Of a stretch of DNA of 64,000 nucleotides, positions 36,848 to 45,233 are shown piece after piece. The notes beneath the pieces were generated by a model, which had not been told where the DNA came from, did no database searches, and was given only the letters and a program-made list of their open reading frames with translations. Source of the DNA: Stutzerimonas azotifigens (GTDB taxonomy: Bacteria > Pseudomonadota > Gammaproteobacteria > Pseudomonadales > Pseudomonadaceae); NCBI RefSeq assembly GCF_013522725.1, contig NZ_JAAMRF010000009.1, forward strand, positions 184,264 to 248,263, read 5' to 3'. Position 1 is the first letter of the stretch, and every line of letters begins with the position of its first letter. The translations under genes and the position numbers were made by a program.

Positions 36848-37623
36848 TAGCGTTGCCAGACCTTCCAGGGCGCAGAACCAGAAGCCCAAAGACGTTCCAG
36901 CTCGCGCTTATCACGCAATGTGTCGCAGGCCTGCCAGAAGCCTGCATGCTCGAACGCAGCCAGCTGCCCGTCGCGAGCGAGCGACGACAAAGGCTCTCGC
37001 TCCCACGATGTTTCATCGCCGTCGATGTATTTGATAACTGAAGGATCTAGGATAAAAAAACCACCGTTGATCCAACCGATCTCATCGCTGGGTTTTTCCT
37101 CGAAGCTACTGACGTTCATCGACTCATCAATATTCAGCACGCCGAATCGGCCTGGTGGCTGAACAGCCGCGACAGTTGCCAGCTTGCCATGCTTCCGGTG
37201 AAACGCGATTTCGGCAGCGATATCGATGTTTGCGAGGCCGTCACCATAGGTCAGGCAGAACGGTTCATCATCCAGATAAGGCGCTACCCGCTTCAACCGA
37301 CCTCCTGTCATCGAATCCGGGCCGGTATCCACAAGCGTGACACGCCAGTCTTCCGACTGGCTATCCAATATCCGATGCTCGCCGGTCTTAAGGTCGATCT
37401 GCATATCAGCCATATGCCGATAATAATTAAAGAAGAATTCTTTGATTACATAGCCCTTATATCCAAGACATATAACGAAGTCTTTCACGCCATGATGGGC
37501 ATAGGTCTTCATGATGTGCCAAAGAAGTGGCTTTCCACCGATTTCTACCATCGGCTTAGGTTTGGTGTCCGACTCCTCGGCAATGCGGGTACCTAAGCCT
37601 CCAGCCAGTATCACTGCTTTCAT
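36847..37623 (-). CDS. rfbF: Glucose-1-phosphate cytidylyltransferase
   Basis: Makes CDP-glucose from glucose 1-phosphate and CTP in the cytosol. The 258-residue product starts MKAVILAGGLGTRIAEESD and has KPKPMVEIGGKPLLWHIMK, YGDGLANID and FEEKPSDEIGWINGGFFI, the typical family landmarks. ATG at 37623 follows GAGG; a TTG two codons earlier was rejected. It works with rfbG (CDP-glucose 4,6-dehydratase) three genes upstream, with the GT2 and reductase genes between them. Confidence 0.95.
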   Translation of the reverse strand: MKAVILAGGLGTRIAEESDTKPKPMVEIGGKPLLWHIMKTYAHHGVKDFVICLGYKGYVIKEFFFNYYRHMADMQIDLKTGEHRILDSQSEDWRVTLVDTGPDSMTGGRLKRVAPYLDDEPFCLTYGDGLANIDIAAEIAFHRKHGKLATVAAVQPPGRFGVLNIDESMNVSSFEEKPSDEIGWINGGFFILDPSVIKYIDGDETSWEREPLSSLARDGQLAAFEHAGFWQACDTLRDKRELERLWASGSAPWKVWQR

Positions 37624-37632
37624 TGTCAATCC

Positions 37633-38610
37633 TCAGAGTTTTAGCTCGTCCTGTGAGAAATTTAGGCTTTGCTCCACTATAGCTACCGGCTCAGCCCTAA
37701 GTATTAAATAAATCCTTAGTAGATATTCACCGATCATGCCTAATAACAATGATTGCAACCCTGTGCTAAATAGGACCAATATATGGATACTAGCCAATCC
37801 TTGAGGCAGCTCTGGATGCAAAGCTCTGAGAACAAGGTAATAAAAGGATCCCAAGACGCTGACGCCAAGCATAACCAAGCCCGCCAACGTCGCGAATCGC
37901 AGCGGCACCGATGAGTGATTGAAAACGGCAGTTAGGCCCAATCGAATAAGCCTCGAAAGCCCAAACTTACTTTCACCAGCAACTCTCGCCTCTCGATCAT
38001 AGACGATACCTGTTTGACTGAAGCCCAGCCCGGCAATCATTCCCCTCAAATATGGGCTCGGCGTTTTCATTTTACAAAGAGCAGTGATAACCTTTCTGTC
38101 CACCAGCCTGAAATCACCCACATCTCTGGGAATCGGATGCTCGCTCACCATATCAATGAACCAATATCCGAGACGTCGGAAGTGACTGATAAAAACATTT
38201 TCACGACGCTTTCTACGAACGCCATACACAACATGATACCCGCGAACCCATTCTCCGAAGAATTGTTCAAGCATCTCCGGCGGATCCTGCAGATCGGCAT
38301 CGATCTGCATTACCGCATCACCCTGCGCATGCATGAAGTTGGCGAGGATAGAGCGTTGAAACCCTACGTTTTTGGCAAAGCGCACCGCCCGAACCCGTGC
38401 GTCTTTTTCTGCGAGAATTTTTAGCTGGCCCCAAGTTTCGTCAGATGAGTGATTATCAGAAAAAACGAACTCGAGCCGACATTGACCAGTCATTCGAGTC
38501 GCCAACGAACACAGCCGCTTATAAAGAGCCTCTATATTTCCTGCCTCATTTAGTACAGGAATACATATAGACACAAGCGGCAGTACGCTGCCTTCCTTTT
38601 TGTTAACCAT
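37633..38610 (-). CDS. GT2 polyprenyl-phosphate glycosyltransferase (GtrB/ArnC/DPM1-like)
   Basis: Membrane-tethered glycosyltransferase of 325 residues. The N-terminal GT-A domain has LVSICIPVLNEAGNIEALY, VFSDNHSSDETW and the metal-binding MQIDADLQDPPEM, followed by RRKRRENVFISHF and two C-terminal membrane helices (about 233-255 and 268-290). This layout is that of enzymes that load a sugar on undecaprenyl phosphate at the cytoplasmic face. The donor would probably be the CDP-sugar made by its neighbours. It overlaps the reductase gene by eight bases and ends nine bases before rfbF. Confidence 0.87.
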   Translation of the reverse strand: MVNKKEGSVLPLVSICIPVLNEAGNIEALYKRLCSLATRMTGQCRLEFVFSDNHSSDETWGQLKILAEKDARVRAVRFAKNVGFQRSILANFMHAQGDAVMQIDADLQDPPEMLEQFFGEWVRGYHVVYGVRRKRRENVFISHFRRLGYWFIDMVSEHPIPRDVGDFRLVDRKVITALCKMKTPSPYLRGMIAGLGFSQTGIVYDREARVAGESKFGLSRLIRLGLTAVFNHSSVPLRFATLAGLVMLGVSVLGSFYYLVLRALHPELPQGLASIHILVLFSTGLQSLLLGMIGEYLLRIYLILRAEPVAIVEQSLNFSQDELKL

Positions 38611-39553
38611 CGATTATCCCGTCCTGACACCGTGAAGTTAAACCCTGCATCTCCACAACCGCGGCCTTCACACCATCTTGGTAGCTCAATGTCGGCGACC
38701 AACCGAAAGCTTCTTCAAACGCGGATGGGTCACCTACTACATAGGGTAAGTCATCGGCCCGTAACGGAATGGCTCCGAAATCTAATAGCTCTAACTTACC
38801 TACCATATCAGCCACCTTCTCAGCAAAGTCCCTTACAGTATGGCCTTGTCCAGTCGCAACATTATAGATACCCGCGAGCGTTGGGCTGCACACTAGCGAG
38901 TCGAGCACATGAATGATTGCGCTGCAGGCTTCATCCACATGCATGAAATCACGAACTTGGGTACCTTCGGACAAAGCTACCCGTTCCCCTCGAGTTAGGC
39001 GCGATACCAGAGATGGGAAGAGGCGGTGAGCGGATTCACCAGGACCGAAGATATTAAACAAACGCAGACACGCTGTCGGCAAACCAAGTGCAGTGCCACT
39101 AGCCATCGTAAGAAGAGTGCCGGCAGCCTTAGTCGCGCCATAGAGTTTCTGGCATTCTAGAGGAGACCGTTCGGCATAACGGGTGGGGCCTGGCAGAGGA
39201 CCATATTCCGCACTGCTTCCGATGTGAATAAAGGCAACCGCCCCATGATCCTTCGCAAGCGCGACTAAGGCTGGAGGCTGGGAAGCATTGGTGTTGGTAA
39301 GCGCCGCTAAGTCACGGTCATTGGGGCTGACACCGGCTGCCGCGAGATTGATAACGACGTCGACAGAATGCTTTCCAAGGCCTTCCGATAGGCTCGGCAT
39401 GTCCATTTGCGGCAACAGAATTCTCTCCACCCCGACGCCCGGCCTGAAAGATGGATTTCGCACTACAGCCAGTACTTGATGCCCCTCATGAGCTAGTTTC
39501 GATACTAGTCTACGCCCAACGAACCCAGATGCTCCCGTCACCATTACTCTCAT
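38603..39553 (-). CDS. NAD-dependent sugar epimerase/reductase of the CDP-sugar cassette
   Basis: Extended SDR protein of 316 residues with MVTGASGFVGRRLV as nucleotide-binding motif, HIGSSAEYGP with the catalytic Ser and KLYGATKAAG with YxxxK. Its start overlaps the rfbG stop by ATGA, so it most likely acts on the product of RfbG, reducing or epimerising CDP-4-keto-6-deoxyglucose. Relatives in enteric bacteria make CDP-abequose or CDP-paratose, but those need an RfbH dehydrase that is absent here. A CDP-6-deoxyhexose is therefore the simplest product. Confidence 0.82.
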   Translation of the reverse strand: MRVMVTGASGFVGRRLVSKLAHEGHQVLAVVRNPSFRPGVGVERILLPQMDMPSLSEGLGKHSVDVVINLAAAGVSPNDRDLAALTNTNASQPPALVALAKDHGAVAFIHIGSSAEYGPLPGPTRYAERSPLECQKLYGATKAAGTLLTMASGTALGLPTACLRLFNIFGPGESAHRLFPSLVSRLTRGERVALSEGTQVRDFMHVDEACSAIIHVLDSLVCSPTLAGIYNVATGQGHTVRDFAEKVADMVGKLELLDFGAIPLRADDLPYVVGDPSAFEEAFGWSPTLSYQDGVKAAVVEMQGLTSRCQDGIIDG

Positions 39554-40647
39554 TTGTCTGGCTTCTGCTCTAGCAACGCCGATCGCCAGTCCGCAATCTG
39601 GGCATGTGTCGTTGCAGAGGCTCCGTCAGGATCGCGGTAATAGTCGCGATACCACTCTGCGGTCCTGATGATCACTTGTTCCGTGTTCCATGGAGGAAAC
39701 CAGTCGAGCAGATTACGGGCCAATGAACTATCAAGAGCAAGCGCTCCGGCCTCATGTAACGGCGCAGCCATGTAATCCAGCTTTGGTCTCTCCCAATGTG
39801 CAGATAATAGTTCCAATACGTCACGCACCGAGTATTGACGCAGATCATGCGGCCCCAGATTCCATGCCCGCGCGTACTTCTCGGGATTCTCAGAGAGAAG
39901 GCCTGCCATCAGCACCATGTAACCATGAACCAGAGCTAGCACATGCTGCCAAGGTCGCGTCGCAGCGGGGTACCTTAGGGTCAATGTTTCACCGCTGACG
40001 ACAGCTCTTACGAAGTCAGGGATAAGCCGGTCTTCAGACCAATCACCCCCACCAATGATGTTGCCACCTCGCGCAATGGCTATTGCTGGCCCAGCACCAT
40101 TAGCCCAGGGAAACGACGCCACATAACTCTGAATGACCATTTCGGCCGCCGATTTAGAGGCACTGTAGGGGTCCTTACCCCCCAAAGGATCATTCTCCCG
40201 ATAGGGCCAGTCCCATTCATTGTTCTTGTAGACTTTGTCCGTGGTTACACAAACCACACCTTTCACAGAGCTCACCGCCCGAGCAGCGTCCAATACATTT
40301 GCCGTACCTTGTGAATTGACGGCAAATGTATAGCGCGGCTCTCTATAAGATCGCCGGACTAGTGGCTGCGCCGCGAGATGAAGAATCAGTTCCGGCTGAT
40401 AACGCTGAATTGCGCCGAGCACAACATCGTAGTCGCATATATCCCCTAGGTGCCCCTGGATGCAGGAAGCGAGCCCAAGTGCCTCGTAAAGGGACGGGGA
40501 AGTATCAGGCTTCAGAGCAAAGCCGGTAACCTCAGCGCCGATGGAAGTAAGCCATGCGCAGACCCAGCTTCCGGTGAAGCCCGTATGGCCGGTAATTAAT
40601 ACCCGCTTCCCTTTCAACGCTGCTTCGAAATCTAGTGTCGACGGCAT
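39550..40647 (-). CDS. rfbG: CDP-glucose 4,6-dehydratase
   Basis: Converts CDP-glucose to CDP-4-keto-6-deoxyglucose using bound NAD+. The 365-residue product has KRVLITGHTGFTGSWVCAWL (NAD-binding), HLAAQPLVRRSYREP, VVCVTTDKVYKNNEW and DPYSASKSAAE with the catalytic YxxxK, all typical of RfbG/DdhB. Length is standard. It starts three bases after the stop of the tandem glycosyltransferase and overlaps the reductase by ATGA. It forms a two-enzyme unit with rfbF. Confidence 0.95.
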   Translation of the reverse strand: MPSTLDFEAALKGKRVLITGHTGFTGSWVCAWLTSIGAEVTGFALKPDTSPSLYEALGLASCIQGHLGDICDYDVVLGAIQRYQPELILHLAAQPLVRRSYREPRYTFAVNSQGTANVLDAARAVSSVKGVVCVTTDKVYKNNEWDWPYRENDPLGGKDPYSASKSAAEMVIQSYVASFPWANGAGPAIAIARGGNIIGGGDWSEDRLIPDFVRAVVSGETLTLRYPAATRPWQHVLALVHGYMVLMAGLLSENPEKYARAWNLGPHDLRQYSVRDVLELLSAHWERPKLDYMAAPLHEAGALALDSSLARNLLDWFPPWNTEQVIIRTAEWYRDYYRDPDGASATTHAQIADWRSALLEQKPDK

Positions 40648-40650
40648 GCT

Positions 40651-43224
40651 CTAGCTCCTATTCAAAATGCCAGCTGTAGACCCCTGAGGGGCGCTACAGG
40701 AGTCCCCGCCCTTCGGTACTAGTAACTTAGTTAGCTGCTGAGCGCTTTGTTTCCATGTCAGCCATCTCATATTAAGAGATGATGGATGCGAGCCACTGGC
40801 TCTGAGCGCCAGCCAGGCCTTGATCTCTTCGCTCAGATCCTCGGGGTTGTTTCCGTCGAAATAATGGGCGTTGTCCTCCGCTATCTCTTTGAAAACGGGA
40901 ATATCCCTGGCAATAATGGGCAGTCCAAACCGCGCTGCCTCGATCAGTGGTAGGCCAAAGCCCTCGCCTTTAGAACTGAACACCAGGCAGGTAGCGTTCT
41001 GGTAGATCTTCTCCAGATACTCGTCACTGATTCCCTTCAGCCAGAAAAGTCGTTTACCCAGTAATTCGTGCTGTGTGATGTCATTAATGAGTTCATCGAC
41101 GTTCCACCCCGCCTGACCTACCAGAACCAAATTCGCCTCGACCCCTTCGCTCCAAAGTCGCTCGAAAGCTTTCAACGTTTGGTCGTGGCCTTTGCGCGGC
41201 TCGATGGTACCTACTGATAGAAAGGTAGGACACGCCTTGAACTTGGCGAGCGCGTCAGCGGCATCGTCCGGAAGCCCCTTAGTTGGAACAGAGTTCTCAA
41301 CGTCCGCGCCGAGGTGAAACCAACTAATTTGAAGTGGGCGATGGCGTTCTACAGGGTGAGTTTCCAGCCATTGCCGCATGTCTTCTGCAACTGCATGCGA
41401 TATACAGAGCAGGCCGTCATTTCTTGAAATTGCCTCGAGCCATTCATTATGCAGGGCACTAATAAAATCCCTGAATACTTCTGGCATGACGACCGGAAGC
41501 AAGTCGTATACGACGAAATAGACCCTCACTCCTGAGTTTCTCATCTCCTGGTGGGCCGCCTGCTGCCGGATCACGACGTGATGCTGAAGGTCAAGGCCTA
41601 AAAAAACATCGCCGGAACCATACTCTATTGCGCTATCGCCTACTTCACCAGCCGCTGAGTGCTCAGGGAAATTGTTGGAGATGAACTCTCTTGCATACCG
41701 ATAACCTATGCTATCCATGGTCGCGTATATGGGCTCGCTGACAAACCCACTCGGCGGCGATTCGAGAAGCTCCTTGAGAATGCTCCGGACCACACGCTGA
41801 ATGCCGCTCTTGGAATCTACATGTACCAACTGGGAGATATCGATGAATAGCCTTTTTGCTCTATTGGGCTGGAAGTTTCTGGCAATCGCTGAGGCGCATT
41901 GCTTGATATCCTCATAGGTCGGTAGCGTATCTCCGATGGAAGCGATATCGCCCTGCAAGGCTATAAGAATCTCGTCAGAGGTAGGCAGTCTCCCGCCACG
42001 CCTTGATTCAACCGCCCGCTCAAAGGCCCCTAGCGCCAGCCTGGCGGTACGATCCCAAGAAAACTCCTTGGCCTGCCTTTTTCCATGCCCGATAAGTTGC
42101 TTTCGGAAGGTCTCGTCGCTTAGGACCTTATTCAGCTTCGACTCCATGTCCATCACATTCAAGGGGTCGAACAACGCCTCCGGAAAGCCGATGACCTCCG
42201 GCACACTCGACGTGTTGGAACCAATAACTGGCGCGCCACAGCACATCGCCTCAAGCGCAGGCAGGCCAAAGCCTTCATGCCACGACGGAAAGATGAACGC
42301 CTTACAAAGGCTGTACAGCGCTATCAATTCTTGGTCGGTGACATAACCGGTGAAGACGACCTCGCCCTCATGTAAGCCGAGCCGGCTGGCGTGATCCCGG
42401 AGCCGCGCAATAACCTGGGTTGGCATCTTGCCGGCGAGCACCAACTGGTGCGCTCCTCGTAGCGCTTTGGGTAACTGGGCGTACGCCTGGATCATGCGGT
42501 CGAGGTTCTTACGGGCATCCGCTCCCCCGGTATACAGGACAAAGGGTGACCGGATGGAAAACTTCTCCAGCAAAAGAAAGGCCTCCTCCGGACACAAATC
42601 GGCGGGGGCAAAGATAGCGTCAGCGGCGGTAGAAATAGTGGTTAATTTCTCCGCCGGAAGTCCCAGAATACTCATGCCTTCTAGACTCGCCGACTCGGAA
42701 ATGCCCAGCCAGCCCTGAGCGTTCTTTAGGCTTTCGATCTTGTTGAGATAGTACTTTTTGAATACCGGATGGGGATCGAGGTAGTCCTTGGCGTTCATAA
42801 GCGGAATCAGGTCGTACAAGGTGACCAAAGTAGGAATCCCCTTGGTGTAGCCGCCGATGGTGGTGACGGCATCATCAGCGGTGCCCTCGAACAGGCTGCT
42901 AATGTGTACGACATCAGGCTGAAGCGTGGCGATATACGCCTCTCTTATGAGTTCCGCCGCCTGTCGACGCCAGTCATTGCCAGGTAGGCATTCTGCAACT
43001 GGGGCAGGCCCATACCAGACTCGAACATTGTCTTGCGAAACCAAACCATCGAAAGCTGCCCGTATCGGTTCCACGACGTCTACGAACTGCCCATTAAGCA
43101 GTATTATGACCTCGTGGTCCTGGTTATTGCGTGCAATGGCCATTGCAAGCGAAAGGCTGTAGCGCCCGATACCTCGGAATCGGCTTTCCGTTTGAGCGCC
43201 CTGCAGGTCCAGCACGATGCGCAT
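40651..43224 (-). CDS. Tandem two-domain GT4 glycosyltransferase, WbdA-like polymerase
   Basis: A 857-residue protein made of two complete GT4 glycosyltransferases. Domain 1 (about 1-400) begins RIVLDLQGAQTESRFRGIGR and has EGFGLPALEAM; domain 2 (about 450-835) has FIDISQLVHVDSKSGIQRV and EGFGLPLIEAARFG. Each carries its own E-x7-E donor site. Size, two-domain layout and position after the methyltransferase match WbdA, the mannan polymerase of E. coli O8/O9a, where the two sites make different linkages. The ATG at 43224 overlaps the upstream stop (TGATG). Sugar and linkage cannot be read directly. Confidence 0.85.
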   Translation of the reverse strand: MRIVLDLQGAQTESRFRGIGRYSLSLAMAIARNNQDHEVIILLNGQFVDVVEPIRAAFDGLVSQDNVRVWYGPAPVAECLPGNDWRRQAAELIREAYIATLQPDVVHISSLFEGTADDAVTTIGGYTKGIPTLVTLYDLIPLMNAKDYLDPHPVFKKYYLNKIESLKNAQGWLGISESASLEGMSILGLPAEKLTTISTAADAIFAPADLCPEEAFLLLEKFSIRSPFVLYTGGADARKNLDRMIQAYAQLPKALRGAHQLVLAGKMPTQVIARLRDHASRLGLHEGEVVFTGYVTDQELIALYSLCKAFIFPSWHEGFGLPALEAMCCGAPVIGSNTSSVPEVIGFPEALFDPLNVMDMESKLNKVLSDETFRKQLIGHGKRQAKEFSWDRTARLALGAFERAVESRRGGRLPTSDEILIALQGDIASIGDTLPTYEDIKQCASAIARNFQPNRAKRLFIDISQLVHVDSKSGIQRVVRSILKELLESPPSGFVSEPIYATMDSIGYRYAREFISNNFPEHSAAGEVGDSAIEYGSGDVFLGLDLQHHVVIRQQAAHQEMRNSGVRVYFVVYDLLPVVMPEVFRDFISALHNEWLEAISRNDGLLCISHAVAEDMRQWLETHPVERHRPLQISWFHLGADVENSVPTKGLPDDAADALAKFKACPTFLSVGTIEPRKGHDQTLKAFERLWSEGVEANLVLVGQAGWNVDELINDITQHELLGKRLFWLKGISDEYLEKIYQNATCLVFSSKGEGFGLPLIEAARFGLPIIARDIPVFKEIAEDNAHYFDGNNPEDLSEEIKAWLALRASGSHPSSLNMRWLTWKQSAQQLTKLLVPKGGDSCSAPQGSTAGILNRS

Positions 43225-45233
43225 CAACGCGGCCCCTTATGCTGTGTCTGAATGGCGTTTTTCAATGTTTGATAATAGGCCTGAGCGGTTAAGCTCAGAT
43301 CTGAAATATCTGGCTCTGTACCTTGTATAAAAGAATTTGGATTGTATGGCGGAGGCACCACTACCGTAGGTTGCCCAACAGGTGCACCGGTTAGATTGGC
43401 TCTCTGCGCAATAGCGACCAACCGTAGATATAACCCTGGGTAATGCCGTAGAAAGCCTGCCGCCCTGCGCTTCAAGCCAGGGCTTCTCAAGGTCTTGCGC
43501 ATCGCTCGGATGAGCAATGGGTATACAGCAGCTTTCGCTCCCGATTTCGCTTTGCCGACCATGCGCCAAGGCGACCGGACTACGCCCGCTAAACCCGTTT
43601 TGACGCCACGCACCGGAGCCGTCAGCTTCCAGGACGTGCTATTCAACAATGCATCCCTGGCCGCTTCGTATTCATTCGCGCGCAGGAACCAATGATGTGC
43701 ATTGCTCAACGAAGCGTTCAATTGTTGCTCCGTTTGTTGCAGTGCGCTCGCCTGAGCTTGCGCCTGCCCACGCAACGACTTCACCTCAGCGGCCAATATG
43801 TCCTTTTCGCCTTCTACGGATAACAGTTGCGCCGCCAACGCCTCTATCCGGCTACTCAAATGCAGAGGATGCGTTTCTAGATACTCGATTTGCGATTGCA
43901 TCCCTATGAGATCCGCTACAGCACTACCCTGCTCGGCCTCCAGTATCTTCGCTCGCCCCTCGACGCCGACGAGCTGGCGCTCCAAGTCTGCACAGCGCGC
44001 TTCAGTCTGCTCCAGCTGGAATTCCAGACGTTGCTGCGCCTTATGGAGCACAAGCAACTCGCTGGTGGACTGCTGCAATTGCTGTTGGAGGCTTTCGTTG
44101 AGCGATTCGGTGGCGGCAATCTTGGCTTCTGCGTGAACCGCTCTGCTGGTGGCGTCCCTCAACGCAAACTCGGTTTTCTCTGCATCCGCGACCATGCGCT
44201 GAATGTGCAAGCCCATGTTTGCCATCTGCTCACTGAGCTGCTGAGCGAAAGTGGTCTCCATCTGAGTTGTACGCAGCTCAAGAGATGCCAAGCCTGCCTG
44301 GGTGCGTGCAGACAGCTCAGTGGCTTGCTGAGCTTCACCCCTAACGTATTCGAACTGCGCCTCCGCCTGATTGGCCCGATGCAGCAACTCATCGGTTCGA
44401 GCATGTATAGCCTGCAGTTCGTTATCCAGCAGGGCTTGCCGTTGAGACGCTCCGTCGATCCGCTCAACCAAGCTACCGAATTCGGCCCGCAAGTTATCGT
44501 CGTAACGTTGAGCGATATGCTCGAGCGCAACGCCATATTCTCGTTCAAAGAAAGGGTCGAATAAGACGAGCACCTCGTCGGGCGCAGACTTTTGCGCAAC
44601 AATCGCGTAATCGGGGCTGGGTCCGCTCAACACGTCCATCAGACGGATGTCCTCGCTATCCGCCAATCGCGGATCCTCTTGCAGCCGCAACAGTTTGGAT
44701 CGGGCAAACCCCAGATGCTCGGTCAAAAAGCTGAGCAGTAGATGAGGAATCGGACGCTCGTGCGTCGGATCCAAATAGAAATTGTTGCTGCCTACCACCA
44801 GATTTTCCGCATTGGGCGTTTCCAGAATCAACAAGCCCGCTGGCATCAATACACGTAACGCTTCCTGTACGAGTTTTTGAAGCATCTCGAAAGGAATGTG
44901 TTCGGCAATATGGAAACCTGACACCAGAGCCTGACTGCCGTCAGGAAGCGCTTGCAAAGCGGCCAACGCGTCTCCCTCTTGAGCTGGAAGCCCCAAGGCA
45001 TGGCAAGCAGCAAGCATTCCGTCGTCAAGGTCGACGCCCTTAGCAGCGAAACCATTTTCCAGTAAAACCTCAAGCCACTCGCCGCGACCACAGCCCAGAT
45101 CCAGTGCAGGAGCATCGGGGTACAAGTGGTTGAAAGACGCGATAAACGGTACGTAAACCTGCTGGCGCTCCTTTATCAGCGCTCGGGTTCCGCGATAACG
45201 ATCTTCAAAAGCCCGATAGAAATGAGCACTCAT
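43224..45233 (-). CDS. SAM methyltransferase with long coiled coil (WbdD-like chain terminator)
   Basis: A 669-residue protein. Residues 1-240 form a class I methyltransferase (APALDLGCGRGEWLEVL at about 42-58, GVDLDDGMLA after it, FHIAEHIPFEML as catalytic region). Residues about 255-510 are coiled coil, rich in Gln, Glu, Ala and Leu with heptad spacing. The C-terminal 150 residues have basic helices (GVKTGLAGVVRSPWRMVGKAKSG) that could contact the membrane. This recalls WbdD, which caps the O-antigen end and measures its length with a coiled-coil ruler. No kinase domain is seen, as in methyl-only termination of the O8 type. It overlaps wzt by ATGA. Confidence 0.85.
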   Translation of the reverse strand: MSAHFYRAFEDRYRGTRALIKERQQVYVPFIASFNHLYPDAPALDLGCGRGEWLEVLLENGFAAKGVDLDDGMLAACHALGLPAQEGDALAALQALPDGSQALVSGFHIAEHIPFEMLQKLVQEALRVLMPAGLLILETPNAENLVVGSNNFYLDPTHERPIPHLLLSFLTEHLGFARSKLLRLQEDPRLADSEDIRLMDVLSGPSPDYAIVAQKSAPDEVLVLFDPFFEREYGVALEHIAQRYDDNLRAEFGSLVERIDGASQRQALLDNELQAIHARTDELLHRANQAEAQFEYVRGEAQQATELSARTQAGLASLELRTTQMETTFAQQLSEQMANMGLHIQRMVADAEKTEFALRDATSRAVHAEAKIAATESLNESLQQQLQQSTSELLVLHKAQQRLEFQLEQTEARCADLERQLVGVEGRAKILEAEQGSAVADLIGMQSQIEYLETHPLHLSSRIEALAAQLLSVEGEKDILAAEVKSLRGQAQAQASALQQTEQQLNASLSNAHHWFLRANEYEAARDALLNSTSWKLTAPVRGVKTGLAGVVRSPWRMVGKAKSGAKAAVYPLLIRAMRKTLRSPGLKRRAAGFLRHYPGLYLRLVAIAQRANLTGAPVGQPTVVVPPPYNPNSFIQGTEPDISDLSLTAQAYYQTLKNAIQTQHKGPR

